DNA of 64,000 bases from Microbacterium aurantiacum (GTDB lineage Bacteria > Actinomycetota > Actinomycetes > Actinomycetales > Microbacteriaceae), in NCBI RefSeq assembly GCF_002872075.1, contig NZ_PGGU01000001.1:1-64000 (forward strand), in the 5' to 3' direction. Positions 24,222-31,195 of this stretch are shown here, in pieces. Below the pieces are notes generated by a model that saw nothing but the letters and a program-made list of their open reading frames with translations, was not told the DNA's origin and did not search any database. A program made the position numbers and the translations under genes. Each line of letters begins with the position of its first letter. Within the stretch, counting starts at the first letter, position 1.

Positions 24222-25103
24222 ATGACCACCACGAAGACCCGCCGCGCCCCCCGCCGGACCGCTGAGGAGCGCGCCGAGGAAGCCAAGCTCCTGCACGACC
24301 GACTCACCACCCAGGTCGCAGCCCTCGCCGACTCCGACGCCTGGAAGTCGTTCCTCCGGCTCTCCGGGGTCGCCCGCAACCGCAGCCTGAATAACCAGCT
24401 GCTCATCCTCTCCCAGCTGCCCACCGCCACCATCTGCCTCGGCTACCGCCAGTGGGAGCAGCTCGGCCGCCACGTCATCAAGGGACAGAAGTCGCTGTCG
24501 ATCTTCGGCTTCTCCCGCAAGACGGTGACGGAGACCGACGAAGAGTCCGGCGAGGAGAACACCCGCAGCTGGAACCGCTACCCGATCCTGCGCGTCTTCG
24601 ACATCTCGCAGACCGAGGGCGATGACCTGCCCGTCACGCTCCTCGAGGGCGACGACGACGCCGGGATCTTCGACCGGGTCGCCGAGGTCCTCCGCGGCCG
24701 CGGCTGGGACGTCGCGCTCGAGGAGATCGCCACCCCGGGCCTGAACGGCTACACCCGCTACGACACCCGCGCGGTGCGCGTCAACGTCGCCCTCTCCCCC
24801 GCGCAGCGCGCCAAGACTCTCCTCCACGAGGCCGGGCACGCCACCCTCCACACGCCGGAGGACACCGCCACCCCGATCGCGCACCGCGGTCAGATCGAAA
24901 CCGAAGCCGAGTCGGTCGCCTACGCACTGGGCTCCATGCTCGGCATCGACACCTCCGCCTGGTCGATCGGGTACGTCGCCTCCTGGTCCGACGGCGACGT
25001 CGACCTCATCCGCGCTACCGCCGCCAACGTCCAGCGGGCCGTCGCCGATCTCGGTGACGCGCTCCTCGGCGAGAAGCCCATCGGGGCCGCTCTCGCCGGG
25101 TGA
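24222..25103 (+). CDS. ArdC-like anti-restriction protein with metallopeptidase domain
   Basis: 293 aa. The N-terminal domain (about 15-135) carries the ArdC/DUF1738-type pattern ...SLNNQLLIL... and GYRQWEQLGRHVIKGQK. The C-terminal domain has HEAGH (202-206) and a downstream ETEAE with a candidate third zinc ligand. ArdC proteins bind single-stranded DNA and protect incoming plasmid DNA from restriction. ATG at 24222. It has the strongest promoter of family 1 and a 17-bp terminator immediately after it, so it is a monocistronic, probably highly expressed gene. Confidence 0.82.
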   Translation: MTTTKTRRAPRRTAEERAEEAKLLHDRLTTQVAALADSDAWKSFLRLSGVARNRSLNNQLLILSQLPTATICLGYRQWEQLGRHVIKGQKSLSIFGFSRKTVTETDEESGEENTRSWNRYPILRVFDISQTEGDDLPVTLLEGDDDAGIFDRVAEVLRGRGWDVALEEIATPGLNGYTRYDTRAVRVNVALSPAQRAKTLLHEAGHATLHTPEDTATPIAHRGQIETEAESVAYALGSMLGIDTSAWSIGYVASWSDGDVDLIRATAANVQRAVADLGDALLGEKPIGAALAG

Positions 25104-25104
25104 A

Positions 25105-25148
25105 ACATCCGGAGGGGCGGGACGCCATCCACCCGCCCCTCCGGATGT
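25105..25148 (+). terminator. 17-bp terminator hairpin overlapping a promoter
   Basis: Perfect 17-bp inverted repeat (25105-25121 with 25132-25148) after the ArdC-like gene. Its right arm ends in GGATGT, so its last bases are the first bases of the TGTCCGCGA element of family 2 promoter F. Confidence 0.7.
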
Positions 25149-25184
25149 CCGCGAAGGACCCGATATCGGGCCTATATGACGAGG
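25146..25184 (+). promoter_or_regulatory. Family 2 promoter F
   Basis: TGTCCGCGAA, 17-nt spacer with the palindrome CCCGATATCGGG, TATATG 25173-25178, ACGAGG. Drives the secreted nuclease gene at 25206. Confidence 0.75.
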
Positions 25185-25205
25185 AAGACCACCCCAGGAG
25201 ATGAC

Positions 25206-26027
25206 ATGACCACGAACCGCACACTCATCCGCACCGCTACCCGCATTCTCACCGGGCGCAACATCTTCACCCGTAGCGCCCGCCGCATCCTCGGAGCCGG
25301 CGCGGTCCTCCTAGTCTTGCTCGTCATCGGATACTTCATGCTCTCCGGACGCGAACTCCCCTCGTTCCAGCCGGGCAGCTCTCCCGTCTTTCCTGCACCA
25401 GCTGTCCCAGCTGCTCCCAGCCCAGACGACGGTACGCCGGCGGCGCTAACCCCCGAGGCCGGTCAGGCGCTCGTGCAGCTCGACCAGCTCACGATCGCCG
25501 AACCGCTGCAGACCCCGTACAACCGCGACGCTTTCGGGCAGCGATGGGCTGACGTCGACCGCAACGGATGCGACACCCGCAACGACATCCTGCGCCGGGA
25601 CCTCGTCGAAGTGACCACCAAGCCCGGCACCCGCGACTGCGTCATCCTGACCGGCACCCTGCATGACCCATACACCGGGACGACGATCTCCTTCACCCGA
25701 GGGCAGGGTACGAGCGAGCTCGTTCAGATCGATCACGTCATCCCGCTGGCCTGGGCTTGGCGCAATGGCGCTGCCGATTGGACCGACGAGCGGCGCGAGC
25801 AGTTCGCGAACGACGCCATCAACCTTGCCGCCGTCGACGGCTCGGCCAACCAGTCCAAGAGCGACCGAGGCCCCGCCCTCTGGATGCCGCCGGCGTCCGG
25901 CTACCACTGCAGCTACGCCATCGGCTTCGTCCAGGTCCTCGACAGCTACGACCTCACCGTCCCTACCGAAGACGCCACCGCGCTGCGCTCCACGCTCACC
26001 AGCTGCAGCACGACCGAAGGGAACTGA
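25206..26027 (+). CDS. Exported HNH-type nuclease (DUF1524/GmrSD-C family)
   Basis: 273 aa. A basic start and one hydrophobic helix (about 28-48) give a signal anchor; a Pro/Ala-rich linker follows. The catalytic domain has the DUF1524 pattern QIDHVIPLAWAW, a WTDERREQFAND helix and NLAAVDGSANQSKSD. Actinobacteria encode many exported members, usually presumed nucleases acting outside the membrane. On a conjugative element it could clear extracellular DNA or act on mating partners; this is inference. Family 2 promoter F links its expression to the transfer and pilus genes. Confidence 0.82.
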   Translation: MTTNRTLIRTATRILTGRNIFTRSARRILGAGAVLLVLLVIGYFMLSGRELPSFQPGSSPVFPAPAVPAAPSPDDGTPAALTPEAGQALVQLDQLTIAEPLQTPYNRDAFGQRWADVDRNGCDTRNDILRRDLVEVTTKPGTRDCVILTGTLHDPYTGTTISFTRGQGTSELVQIDHVIPLAWAWRNGAADWTDERREQFANDAINLAAVDGSANQSKSDRGPALWMPPASGYHCSYAIGFVQVLDSYDLTVPTEDATALRSTLTSCSTTEGN

Positions 26028-26032
26028 CGATC

Positions 26033-26584
26033 ATGGTCGACCAGATGACGGATCTCATCGTGGGCAGCATCTACCAGGGAGGCGCCGAGGGCCGACGCGC
26101 GCCGGCACCCGAGAGCCCCACCCGCACTGTGCTGCTCGCCAAGATCGCCGCAGCTCGCATCGCGGCCTGGGACAGCGAGCAGGAGAACGCGCTCGATGCG
26201 CTGCTGGCCGTGCTCGACTGGCACCGCCCGACGCAGATCTGGAAGCAGGTCTTCAAGCCCACCTACATCGGCGATCGCTACCTCGGCGTCGGCTGCCGGT
26301 CCTGCAACTGGCGTGCCGCCTCGGACTGTCCCACGGTGCGCGCGATCGCCACGGCGTTCCGCGTCACCCCCGAGCCCTGGATCCCCGGACGTCAGGACGA
26401 TGCATCCGCTCTCTCGAGCGGCCTGGAAACCGTCGCCCGTCAGGCCGTCATCGAGGTTCTCGACGCAGCCGTCACCTCTCGCGCCCTCGCGATCGGTGAT
26501 CCTTCCCTCCGCCAGGAGGTCACCGCCGAGGCGACCGACTCGGTCTGCCAGCTCTTCACCGACTTCCTCAGCGAACCCCGCTGA
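26033..26584 (+). CDS. Uncharacterised 183-aa protein
   Basis: Helical. Contains CRSCNW near residue 88, a single CxxC that could pair with the Cys in DCPT. No family recognised. ATG at 26033 follows the nuclease gene by 5 nt, so it is probably cotranscribed under promoter F. Confidence 0.65.
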   Translation: MVDQMTDLIVGSIYQGGAEGRRAPAPESPTRTVLLAKIAAARIAAWDSEQENALDALLAVLDWHRPTQIWKQVFKPTYIGDRYLGVGCRSCNWRAASDCPTVRAIATAFRVTPEPWIPGRQDDASALSSGLETVARQAVIEVLDAAVTSRALAIGDPSLRQEVTAEATDSVCQLFTDFLSEPR

Positions 26585-26604
26585 GCATCCGAACGGAACC
26601 GACC

Positions 26605-27027
26605 ATGATCCAGAAGCTGCGCAGCGTCACCATCAGCGACGAATCCGGCGTCGACTACACCGACCTGTTCGCCGACATCGCCCTCGATGACTACGAGCTC
26701 ATCGGCGATCACACCGGCATCCGCTCCGTCGACGCCAACATCCCCGCCGACCCATTCGCACCACGCGCCAACGAAGTCGGCCCCCTCGGCGCACTCCTGG
26801 ACCGTTGGCTGCAGTCGCAGGCGCAGTCCGACACTCGAGCAGGCTGGCAGTACCTCGACGTCTACGACGTGCACACCATCGCATTCACCGACCACACCAC
26901 CGAGGACCGTGTGCAGTTCATCAACATCCTCGGCGAGATCCTCAACCAGCGCCGCGGCTATCGGCTGCGCGTCCTGGCCGATACCCTCGACCTGCTCATC
27001 TCCTTCGACCTGGAGCAGACCCGATGA
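26605..27027 (+). CDS. Uncharacterised 140-aa acidic protein
   Basis: Acidic alpha/beta protein without motif. ATG at 26605 with CGGAAC upstream. ATGA overlap with the next gene indicates coupling within the 25206-27314 operon. Confidence 0.65.
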   Translation: MIQKLRSVTISDESGVDYTDLFADIALDDYELIGDHTGIRSVDANIPADPFAPRANEVGPLGALLDRWLQSQAQSDTRAGWQYLDVYDVHTIAFTDHTTEDRVQFINILGEILNQRRGYRLRVLADTLDLLISFDLEQTR

Positions 27028-27314
27028 CCCTCCACCTCCCCGACTGGCCCACACTCGCAGCCGGCGACCGCGTCCTCATCCGCGATCGCGCCACCGCGCT
27101 CGAGCGGATCACCACCGTCGCAACCTCACTCCCCGATGCCGAGGGCGAAGGGCCCGGTTTCATCGACGACACCGGCGCCACCATCCGGCACTTTCACTTC
27201 ACTGCCCGACCCGTCGCACCCCGCAGCGAGCACCCCCTGCAGGCCGACGTCGACAAGATCTTCTGCGAGCTCACAGGCCCGCAGACCTACAGCGGGAGAA
27301 CCCTCTCGCGGTAA
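27024..27314 (+). CDS. Uncharacterised 96-aa protein
   Basis: Opens with LPDWPTLAAGDRVLIRDR, a beta-barrel-like start; no family recognised. Last gene of the operon. Its stop codon overlaps the -10-like TAAGAT of the candidate small RNA that follows. Confidence 0.6.
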   Translation: MTLHLPDWPTLAAGDRVLIRDRATALERITTVATSLPDAEGEGPGFIDDTGATIRHFHFTARPVAPRSEHPLQADVDKIFCELTGPQTYSGRTLSR

Positions 27315-27323
27315 GATGAGACC

Positions 27324-27405
27324 GGCACCCGGCCGTTGAGGAGATCCCTCCTCGAGAACTAGTGAGTCTGACAATTTGCCAGTCCTCCGGCCGGGTGCCT
27401 TTTCT
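27324..27405 (+). ncRNA. Candidate small structured RNA
   Basis: An 11-bp closing stem GGCACCCGGCC (27324-27334) / GGCCGGGTGCC (27389-27399) encloses about 54 nt and is followed by TTTTCT, a rho-independent end. Inside is a second hairpin from GAGGA / TCCTC. A -10-like TAAGAT (27312-27317) lies 6 nt before the stem; no good -35 is visible. It could instead be just an oversized terminator for the 25206-27314 operon. Confidence 0.4.
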
Positions 27406-27429
27406 ATGCCCAGCTGTCGGATGCCGCCT

Positions 27430-27948
27430 TCAATCGGCCGTCTCCTCAAGCAGCTCCATCCCGGCCCGGATATCAGGTCTCCAGCCGAGCAACTCGTCGT
27501 CGACGTCGTAGACGTCCCAGCCATCCTTCGCACCCGCTCGGAGCGTGCCGGCGAACTTGCGGTTTGTCGCCCACGTCACCTTGTGCGCACCCGTCTGAAT
27601 GTTCAACGAGGCGCGCATCCGGCCATGGAGGGTGACGCCCGGAATGATGACGCGCGCTGTGGGTCGACCGGGCTCCGCCACTGTTTGACGCGTTGCTGAT
27701 GTCCCCGTGTGCGGAATCGCCGTTGGGCTGGCAGCTGTCACCGGATCCTCTTCGGCCGCGGGTGGCTTGTCGGGGAAGACGTGCTGGTCGATTTCGACGA
27801 TGAGGCCGGAGATCGCGAACACGAGCAGGAGCACGATCATCCACCCCTGCGCGTACATCGCATCCACTCCCCCGAACCCGGCGAGCCCGGCGACGACGAG
27901 GAGCAGGGCGCCGGCGACGGCGTAGCAGCCGTTCTTGAAGAGGATCAC
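27430..27948 (-). CDS. Membrane-anchored 172-aa protein
   Basis: Two hydrophobic helices (about 6-30 and 34-52), a Pro/Thr/Ala linker, then a C-terminal soluble domain of about 80 residues with repeated short strands (VIIPGVTLHGRMR, AHKVTWATNRK). No family recognised. GTG at 27948 with a weak ribosome site. It diverges from family 1 copy 13. Confidence 0.6.
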   Translation of the reverse strand: MILFKNGCYAVAGALLLVVAGLAGFGGVDAMYAQGWMIVLLLVFAISGLIVEIDQHVFPDKPPAAEEDPVTAASPTAIPHTGTSATRQTVAEPGRPTARVIIPGVTLHGRMRASLNIQTGAHKVTWATNRKFAGTLRAGAKDGWDVYDVDDELLGWRPDIRAGMELLEETAD

Positions 27949-27979
27949 GTCTCAGAGCGTAGGCGCGTCGACGGACCCA

Positions 27980-28029
27980 TTGACTCACCTAATGAATGTC
28001 ACGTATATTAGTGAATGTCAGATTCACTA
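27980..28029 (+). promoter_or_regulatory. Family 1 promoter, copy 13 (duplicated half-site)
   Basis: -35 TTGACT 27980-27985, -10 TATATT 28004-28009 (18-nt spacer), dyad 28012-28026. An extra TGAATGTCA at 27993-28001 inside the spacer repeats the core half-site and replaces the AATGTC box of the other copies. Confidence 0.8.
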
Positions 28030-28048
28030 CCTCTTGAGGGGGCTCATC

Positions 28049-28561
28049 ATGCGAGCACTACCTGTCAGCCGTGACGTCATCGACCTGCTCGTCACCGCGG
28101 CATTCATCAGCACCACCGCCTACCAAGACCAGCACCAGACACCAGCGCAGCTCGTCGCCGAAGCTGACCGGATGGGTCAGCTGCTGTGGGACGAGAACCA
28201 CCGCAGCGTCAGCTTCGCGCACATCATCAACCTCCCGGCGCCGTCCTACACCTGGCAGCCGGTCTTCGAGATCTCCTACGAGATCGACGTCGAGCAGGCG
28301 CTGCAGATCGAACGCTGCCGGCTGTTCTTCGCGGAGGTCAGCTGCCAGCATCACGGCTGGGACGGCTCCGAGGCCCGAGCATTCACCGACCGGCTCGGGC
28401 ACGCGATCGATCGCCACCTCGCCGGCCACCGGATCGTCGACTCTGCCGAGCATGCCGGCGTCCTCGAGTACGAGGGCCTGTCCCGCGCGCTCGAGGAGTG
28501 GGAACGTCCGGTCGGGTTCCGCCACCGCCTCACCGCCGACGCCGCCGCAGCGGTCGTGTGA
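28049..28561 (+). CDS. Uncharacterised 170-aa protein
   Basis: Alpha-helical, no motif recognised; a CQHHGWDG segment near the middle could bind metal. ATG at 28049 with GAGGGGG upstream. First gene of a four-gene run (28049-30008) under family 1 copy 13. Confidence 0.65.
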   Translation: MRALPVSRDVIDLLVTAAFISTTAYQDQHQTPAQLVAEADRMGQLLWDENHRSVSFAHIINLPAPSYTWQPVFEISYEIDVEQALQIERCRLFFAEVSCQHHGWDGSEARAFTDRLGHAIDRHLAGHRIVDSAEHAGVLEYEGLSRALEEWERPVGFRHRLTADAAAAVV

Positions 28562-28574
28562 CCGGGAGCTGATC

Positions 28575-29528
28575 ATGGACCTCACACTCACGCACACCGC
28601 AGCGGACGGCACCATCCTCGAGGGAACCAGCCGTGGCGACGCCGCAGGGCGCATTCTCCGCGGCCGCGGTTGGCGATTCAGTCGCGCCATCACCGCCTGG
28701 TACATCCCGTACTCGCGCGATCGCGAACCCAAGCAGCACCTCATCGACACCACCGTCCAGGCACTGCAGTCCGCCGGCTTCACCGTCGACGTCACGATCG
28801 ACACCACCCGCCGCGCCGCCGCGGAGGTCGAAACCGACCGGGTCGACCGCGAGGCTGCCCGCGCCGAGCATCTCGCCCACCGCGCTGACCGCAAGCTGCA
28901 GGCCGCCGACGAGCAGGAGGCCCAGGCGCTTGCCGCGCTCCGTCGCGTTCCGCCCATGGGAGAACCGATCAAGGTCGGGCACCACTCCGAGTCCGGGCAT
29001 CGCACTTCAATCCGGAAGGCGGATGCTGCGATGCGTCGCTCCGTCGACGCCGACGCGGAGGCGACCCGCGCACGAGCACGCGCCGAGCTCGCCGCCCACG
29101 CGACCGACCGCCGGTACGAACCGATCGCCGTGGCCAACCGCATCGCGCGTCTCAACACCGAGATCTCCGCCTGCACGAAGAAGCTCGACGGCTACTCGCA
29201 CACCTTCGCGGGCGGGTACATCGAGACCTACCCGCCCGCCCACGGCGCCTACGCGCAGCGGCTCACCCGCACCCGCGACGCCGCCGTCGACGAGCTCGCG
29301 TACTGGGAGGCCATCCGCGCCGAGCAGATCACCTCCGGCCAGGTCACCGAGTTCACCCGCGATAACGTCCACCGCGGCGACTGGATCCTCTACTCCGGCG
29401 CTTGGTGCCTGGTCACCCGCATCAACCCGAAGAGCGTCTCCGTGCGTACCCCGCACGGTGCCACTGGCACCGTCCCGTATACCCACATCCGACAGCACCG
29501 TCCCGCCTCGACAGGAGCCACCTCATGA
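28575..29528 (+). CDS. DUF3560 protein
   Basis: 317 aa. It begins with a GTSRGDAAGRILRGRGWRF segment and a WYIPYSRD motif. A long Ala/Arg/Glu coiled-coil-like stretch (about 82-130) follows, then the MGEPIKVGHHSESGHR block, which is the hallmark of DUF3560 proteins, and a small C-terminal beta domain (about 275-310). DUF3560 is widespread on conjugative plasmids and phages; no biochemical function is established to my knowledge. ATG at 28575; coupled to the next gene by an ATGA overlap. Confidence 0.8.
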   Translation: MDLTLTHTAADGTILEGTSRGDAAGRILRGRGWRFSRAITAWYIPYSRDREPKQHLIDTTVQALQSAGFTVDVTIDTTRRAAAEVETDRVDREAARAEHLAHRADRKLQAADEQEAQALAALRRVPPMGEPIKVGHHSESGHRTSIRKADAAMRRSVDADAEATRARARAELAAHATDRRYEPIAVANRIARLNTEISACTKKLDGYSHTFAGGYIETYPPAHGAYAQRLTRTRDAAVDELAYWEAIRAEQITSGQVTEFTRDNVHRGDWILYSGAWCLVTRINPKSVSVRTPHGATGTVPYTHIRQHRPASTGATS

Positions 29529-29779
29529 GCATCGCCGCACGCCACCATCGCACCGCGGCGAAGCTCGCCGACGCACAGATCCAAGCAGCCTTGTTGCAGC
29601 GCCTGACCCGGATCCTGATCACGCTCGCCACCCTCGCGCTTGCCGTCGGTGGCGCCTGGGTGGGGATCGTCTTCCACGAGTACATCGACCGGATCATCAT
29701 CACGGCCGTGGCCCTGGTGGTCGTGCCGTACGCGATCTATCACGTGGTGCGGTTCTTCCGGGATACCGACGACGAGTGA
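29525..29779 (+). CDS. Small membrane protein, 84 aa
   Basis: Basic N-terminus, then two hydrophobic helices (about 28-48 and 57-76) and an acidic end. Start overlaps the DUF3560 stop. Function unknown. Confidence 0.65.
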   Translation: MSIAARHHRTAAKLADAQIQAALLQRLTRILITLATLALAVGGAWVGIVFHEYIDRIIITAVALVVVPYAIYHVVRFFRDTDDE

Positions 29780-29786
29780 GCTGAGC

Positions 29787-30008
29787 GTGCCGACCTACAG
29801 CGTTCAGTGGAGCCAGACGGCGACAGTCACCGCGACCGTCACGGTCGACCTCGACGTGCTCGCGCAGTGGGCGGCGGATGCCGGCGTCGCGACGCTGCAG
29901 GACGGAGAGGTTGCATCGGCCAGCGCTCAGGTGCTGCGAGGGTCGCTCGAGCACAACCGGCACCTGCGTGAGCATCTGATCCGGTTGTGGGCTGCATCTC
30001 ACGTCTGA
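29787..30008 (+). CDS. Uncharacterised 73-aa protein
   Basis: First 30 residues Thr/Val-rich beta strand, remainder helical. GTG at 29787, 7 nt after the membrane gene, with GAGTGAG upstream. Last plus-strand accessory gene before the bidirectional terminator at 30021-30057. Confidence 0.6.
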   Translation: MPTYSVQWSQTATVTATVTVDLDVLAQWAADAGVATLQDGEVASASAQVLRGSLEHNRHLREHLIRLWAASHV

Positions 30009-30020
30009 GCACCACGCACA

Positions 30021-30057
30021 GCGAGGCCCCCGCCGGTTCGTCCGGCGGGGGCCTCGC
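30021..30057. terminator. Bidirectional terminator separating the two halves
   Basis: 16-bp perfect stem GCGAGGCCCCCGCCGG / complement with 5-nt loop, between the plus-strand accessory run and the minus-strand transfer run. Confidence 0.75.
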
Positions 30058-30063
30058 TCATAG

Positions 30064-30297
30064 TCAGACGAGTCGAGCAGCGAGCTCGTCGATCTTGTCG
30101 GGACGGAACCCCGACCAGTGGCCTTCGTCTGTCACGACGACGGGGGCTTGCAGATACCCCAACGCCTTGACCTGCTCGACGGCCTTGGGGTCCTCCGACA
30201 GGTCGTGGATCTCGTACTCGACGCCCTTCGCGTCGAGGGCCCTGTATGTCGCGTTGCACTGAACGCACGAGGGCTTCGTATAGACCGTGACTGCCAT
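30064..30297 (-). CDS. nrdH: NrdH-like redoxin
   Basis: 77 aa glutaredoxin-like protein with thioredoxin activity. The redox motif is CVQC (11-14); the cis-Pro region is QAPVVVTDEGHWSGFRPDKI, matching the NrdH signature for binding thioredoxin reductase. NrdH normally reduces class Ib ribonucleotide reductase, but no nrd genes are here. At the end of the transfer run it may keep a transfer protein reduced or act on disulfides. ATG at 30297 with an excellent AAGGAGGTG. Confidence 0.9.
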   Translation of the reverse strand: MAVTVYTKPSCVQCNATYRALDAKGVEYEIHDLSEDPKAVEQVKALGYLQAPVVVTDEGHWSGFRPDKIDELAARLV

Positions 30298-30345
30298 GGA
30301 CTTCACCTCCTTTCTAGACTTGCGGATTTGAGCATCCCGCGAACC

Positions 30346-30624
30346 TCAGACGCGGGCCGTCTCCCGGCGTTTCGCCCACACCCCGATGGCGATCGCGATC
30401 AGCAGGAATGCGGCCAGCACGAGGATCTGCACGCCGCCCAGGCCGATGCCGTCGGCGAACGGGATGATCACGGCCGATCCCTGCTCGAGGAGATGGAACT
30501 GGAGCATCCAGTCCCGGACCGGGGCGAGGATCGCGCCGGCCGAGATCACCCCGGTGACGAGAGCGAACGAGACGACGAGGCAGATGATGATCCAGTCGTC
30601 GGTGTTGTCCTTCTGTCCTTCCAT
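30346..30624 (-). CDS. Two-helix membrane protein, 92 aa
   Basis: Hydrophobic helices at about 10-35 and 60-83 with a Gly-rich start to the second; short charged ends. ATG at 30624 with GAAGGACG upstream. Lies between the coupling-protein paralogue and nrdH, so a part of the transfer apparatus is likely, though unproven. Confidence 0.65.
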   Translation of the reverse strand: MEGQKDNTDDWIIICLVVSFALVTGVISAGAILAPVRDWMLQFHLLEQGSAVIIPFADGIGLGGVQILVLAAFLLIAIAIGVWAKRRETARV

Positions 30625-30639
30625 GACGGTCGTCCTTCC

Positions 30640-31176
30640 TCAAGCCCGCATGAGCTGGTGATCGCGGGTTGTTCCGTCGACGGGGATCCGGACGGCGAGG
30701 TTGTCTCGCATGTCAGCGGACAGCAGTTCCATGTCCGGTGTGTTCGCGCCGAGCAGCACGTGGATCTTCGCCGAGCGTGCCAGGCTCAGCAGGTCGCGGA
30801 GCTGTTCGGTCACTGCCCGGGCTTCCGGTTCTGCCCGCGCGGCACGAGTGAGAGCCTCACCCTCGTCGACGACGAGCAGGATGGGATCCAGCGTTTCCCT
30901 CGAGGAAGGGTCGGACATCAGCTGGGAGTAGCGCTGCTCCATCAGCACCCAGATGTCGGTGATGATCTCCTGCTGCTTCTCGATCGTGTCTCCCCGCTGC
31001 ACCGACCAGCCCGCAGCGGAGAAGTCTGCGGCGATGTTGCTAATGAGGGTGGCGCGCTCTTCGGTCGTTCCTCCGACGGCGATGCAGTGCGCATCGAGCG
31101 CGGGACGCCAGGTCGTCGGCGGGGTCGCGGCCGCGCGGATGGGAACGGTGAAGAGGGTGTAGTCGTTGTTCGTCAT
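30640..31176 (-). CDS. Degenerate paralogue of the coupling-protein ATPase domain
   Basis: 178 aa aligning by eye with the C-terminal ATPase of the 31196-33292 protein: CIAVGGTTEERATL stands where that protein has CLVIGGTGSGKTS; LLVVDEGEAL matches LIIDEYATF; LARSAKIHVLLGANTPDMELLSADMRDNLAVRI matches the same block there. The Walker A Lys is lost (GTTEERAT), so ATP hydrolysis is unlikely. It may regulate or cap the hexamer. ATG at 31176 with AAGGAG; transcribed right after its full-length relative. Confidence 0.75.
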   Translation of the reverse strand: MTNNDYTLFTVPIRAAATPPTTWRPALDAHCIAVGGTTEERATLISNIAADFSAAGWSVQRGDTIEKQQEIITDIWVLMEQRYSQLMSDPSSRETLDPILLVVDEGEALTRAARAEPEARAVTEQLRDLLSLARSAKIHVLLGANTPDMELLSADMRDNLAVRIPVDGTTRDHQLMRA

Positions 31177-31195
31177 GGTTGCTGCTCCTTCGTGT

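Noticed and set aside
558..28029. Family 1 repeats as insertion or MITE-like elements
   Set aside because: No terminal inverted repeats or target duplications; similarity is limited to the promoter span and spacing is exact relative to -10 boxes.
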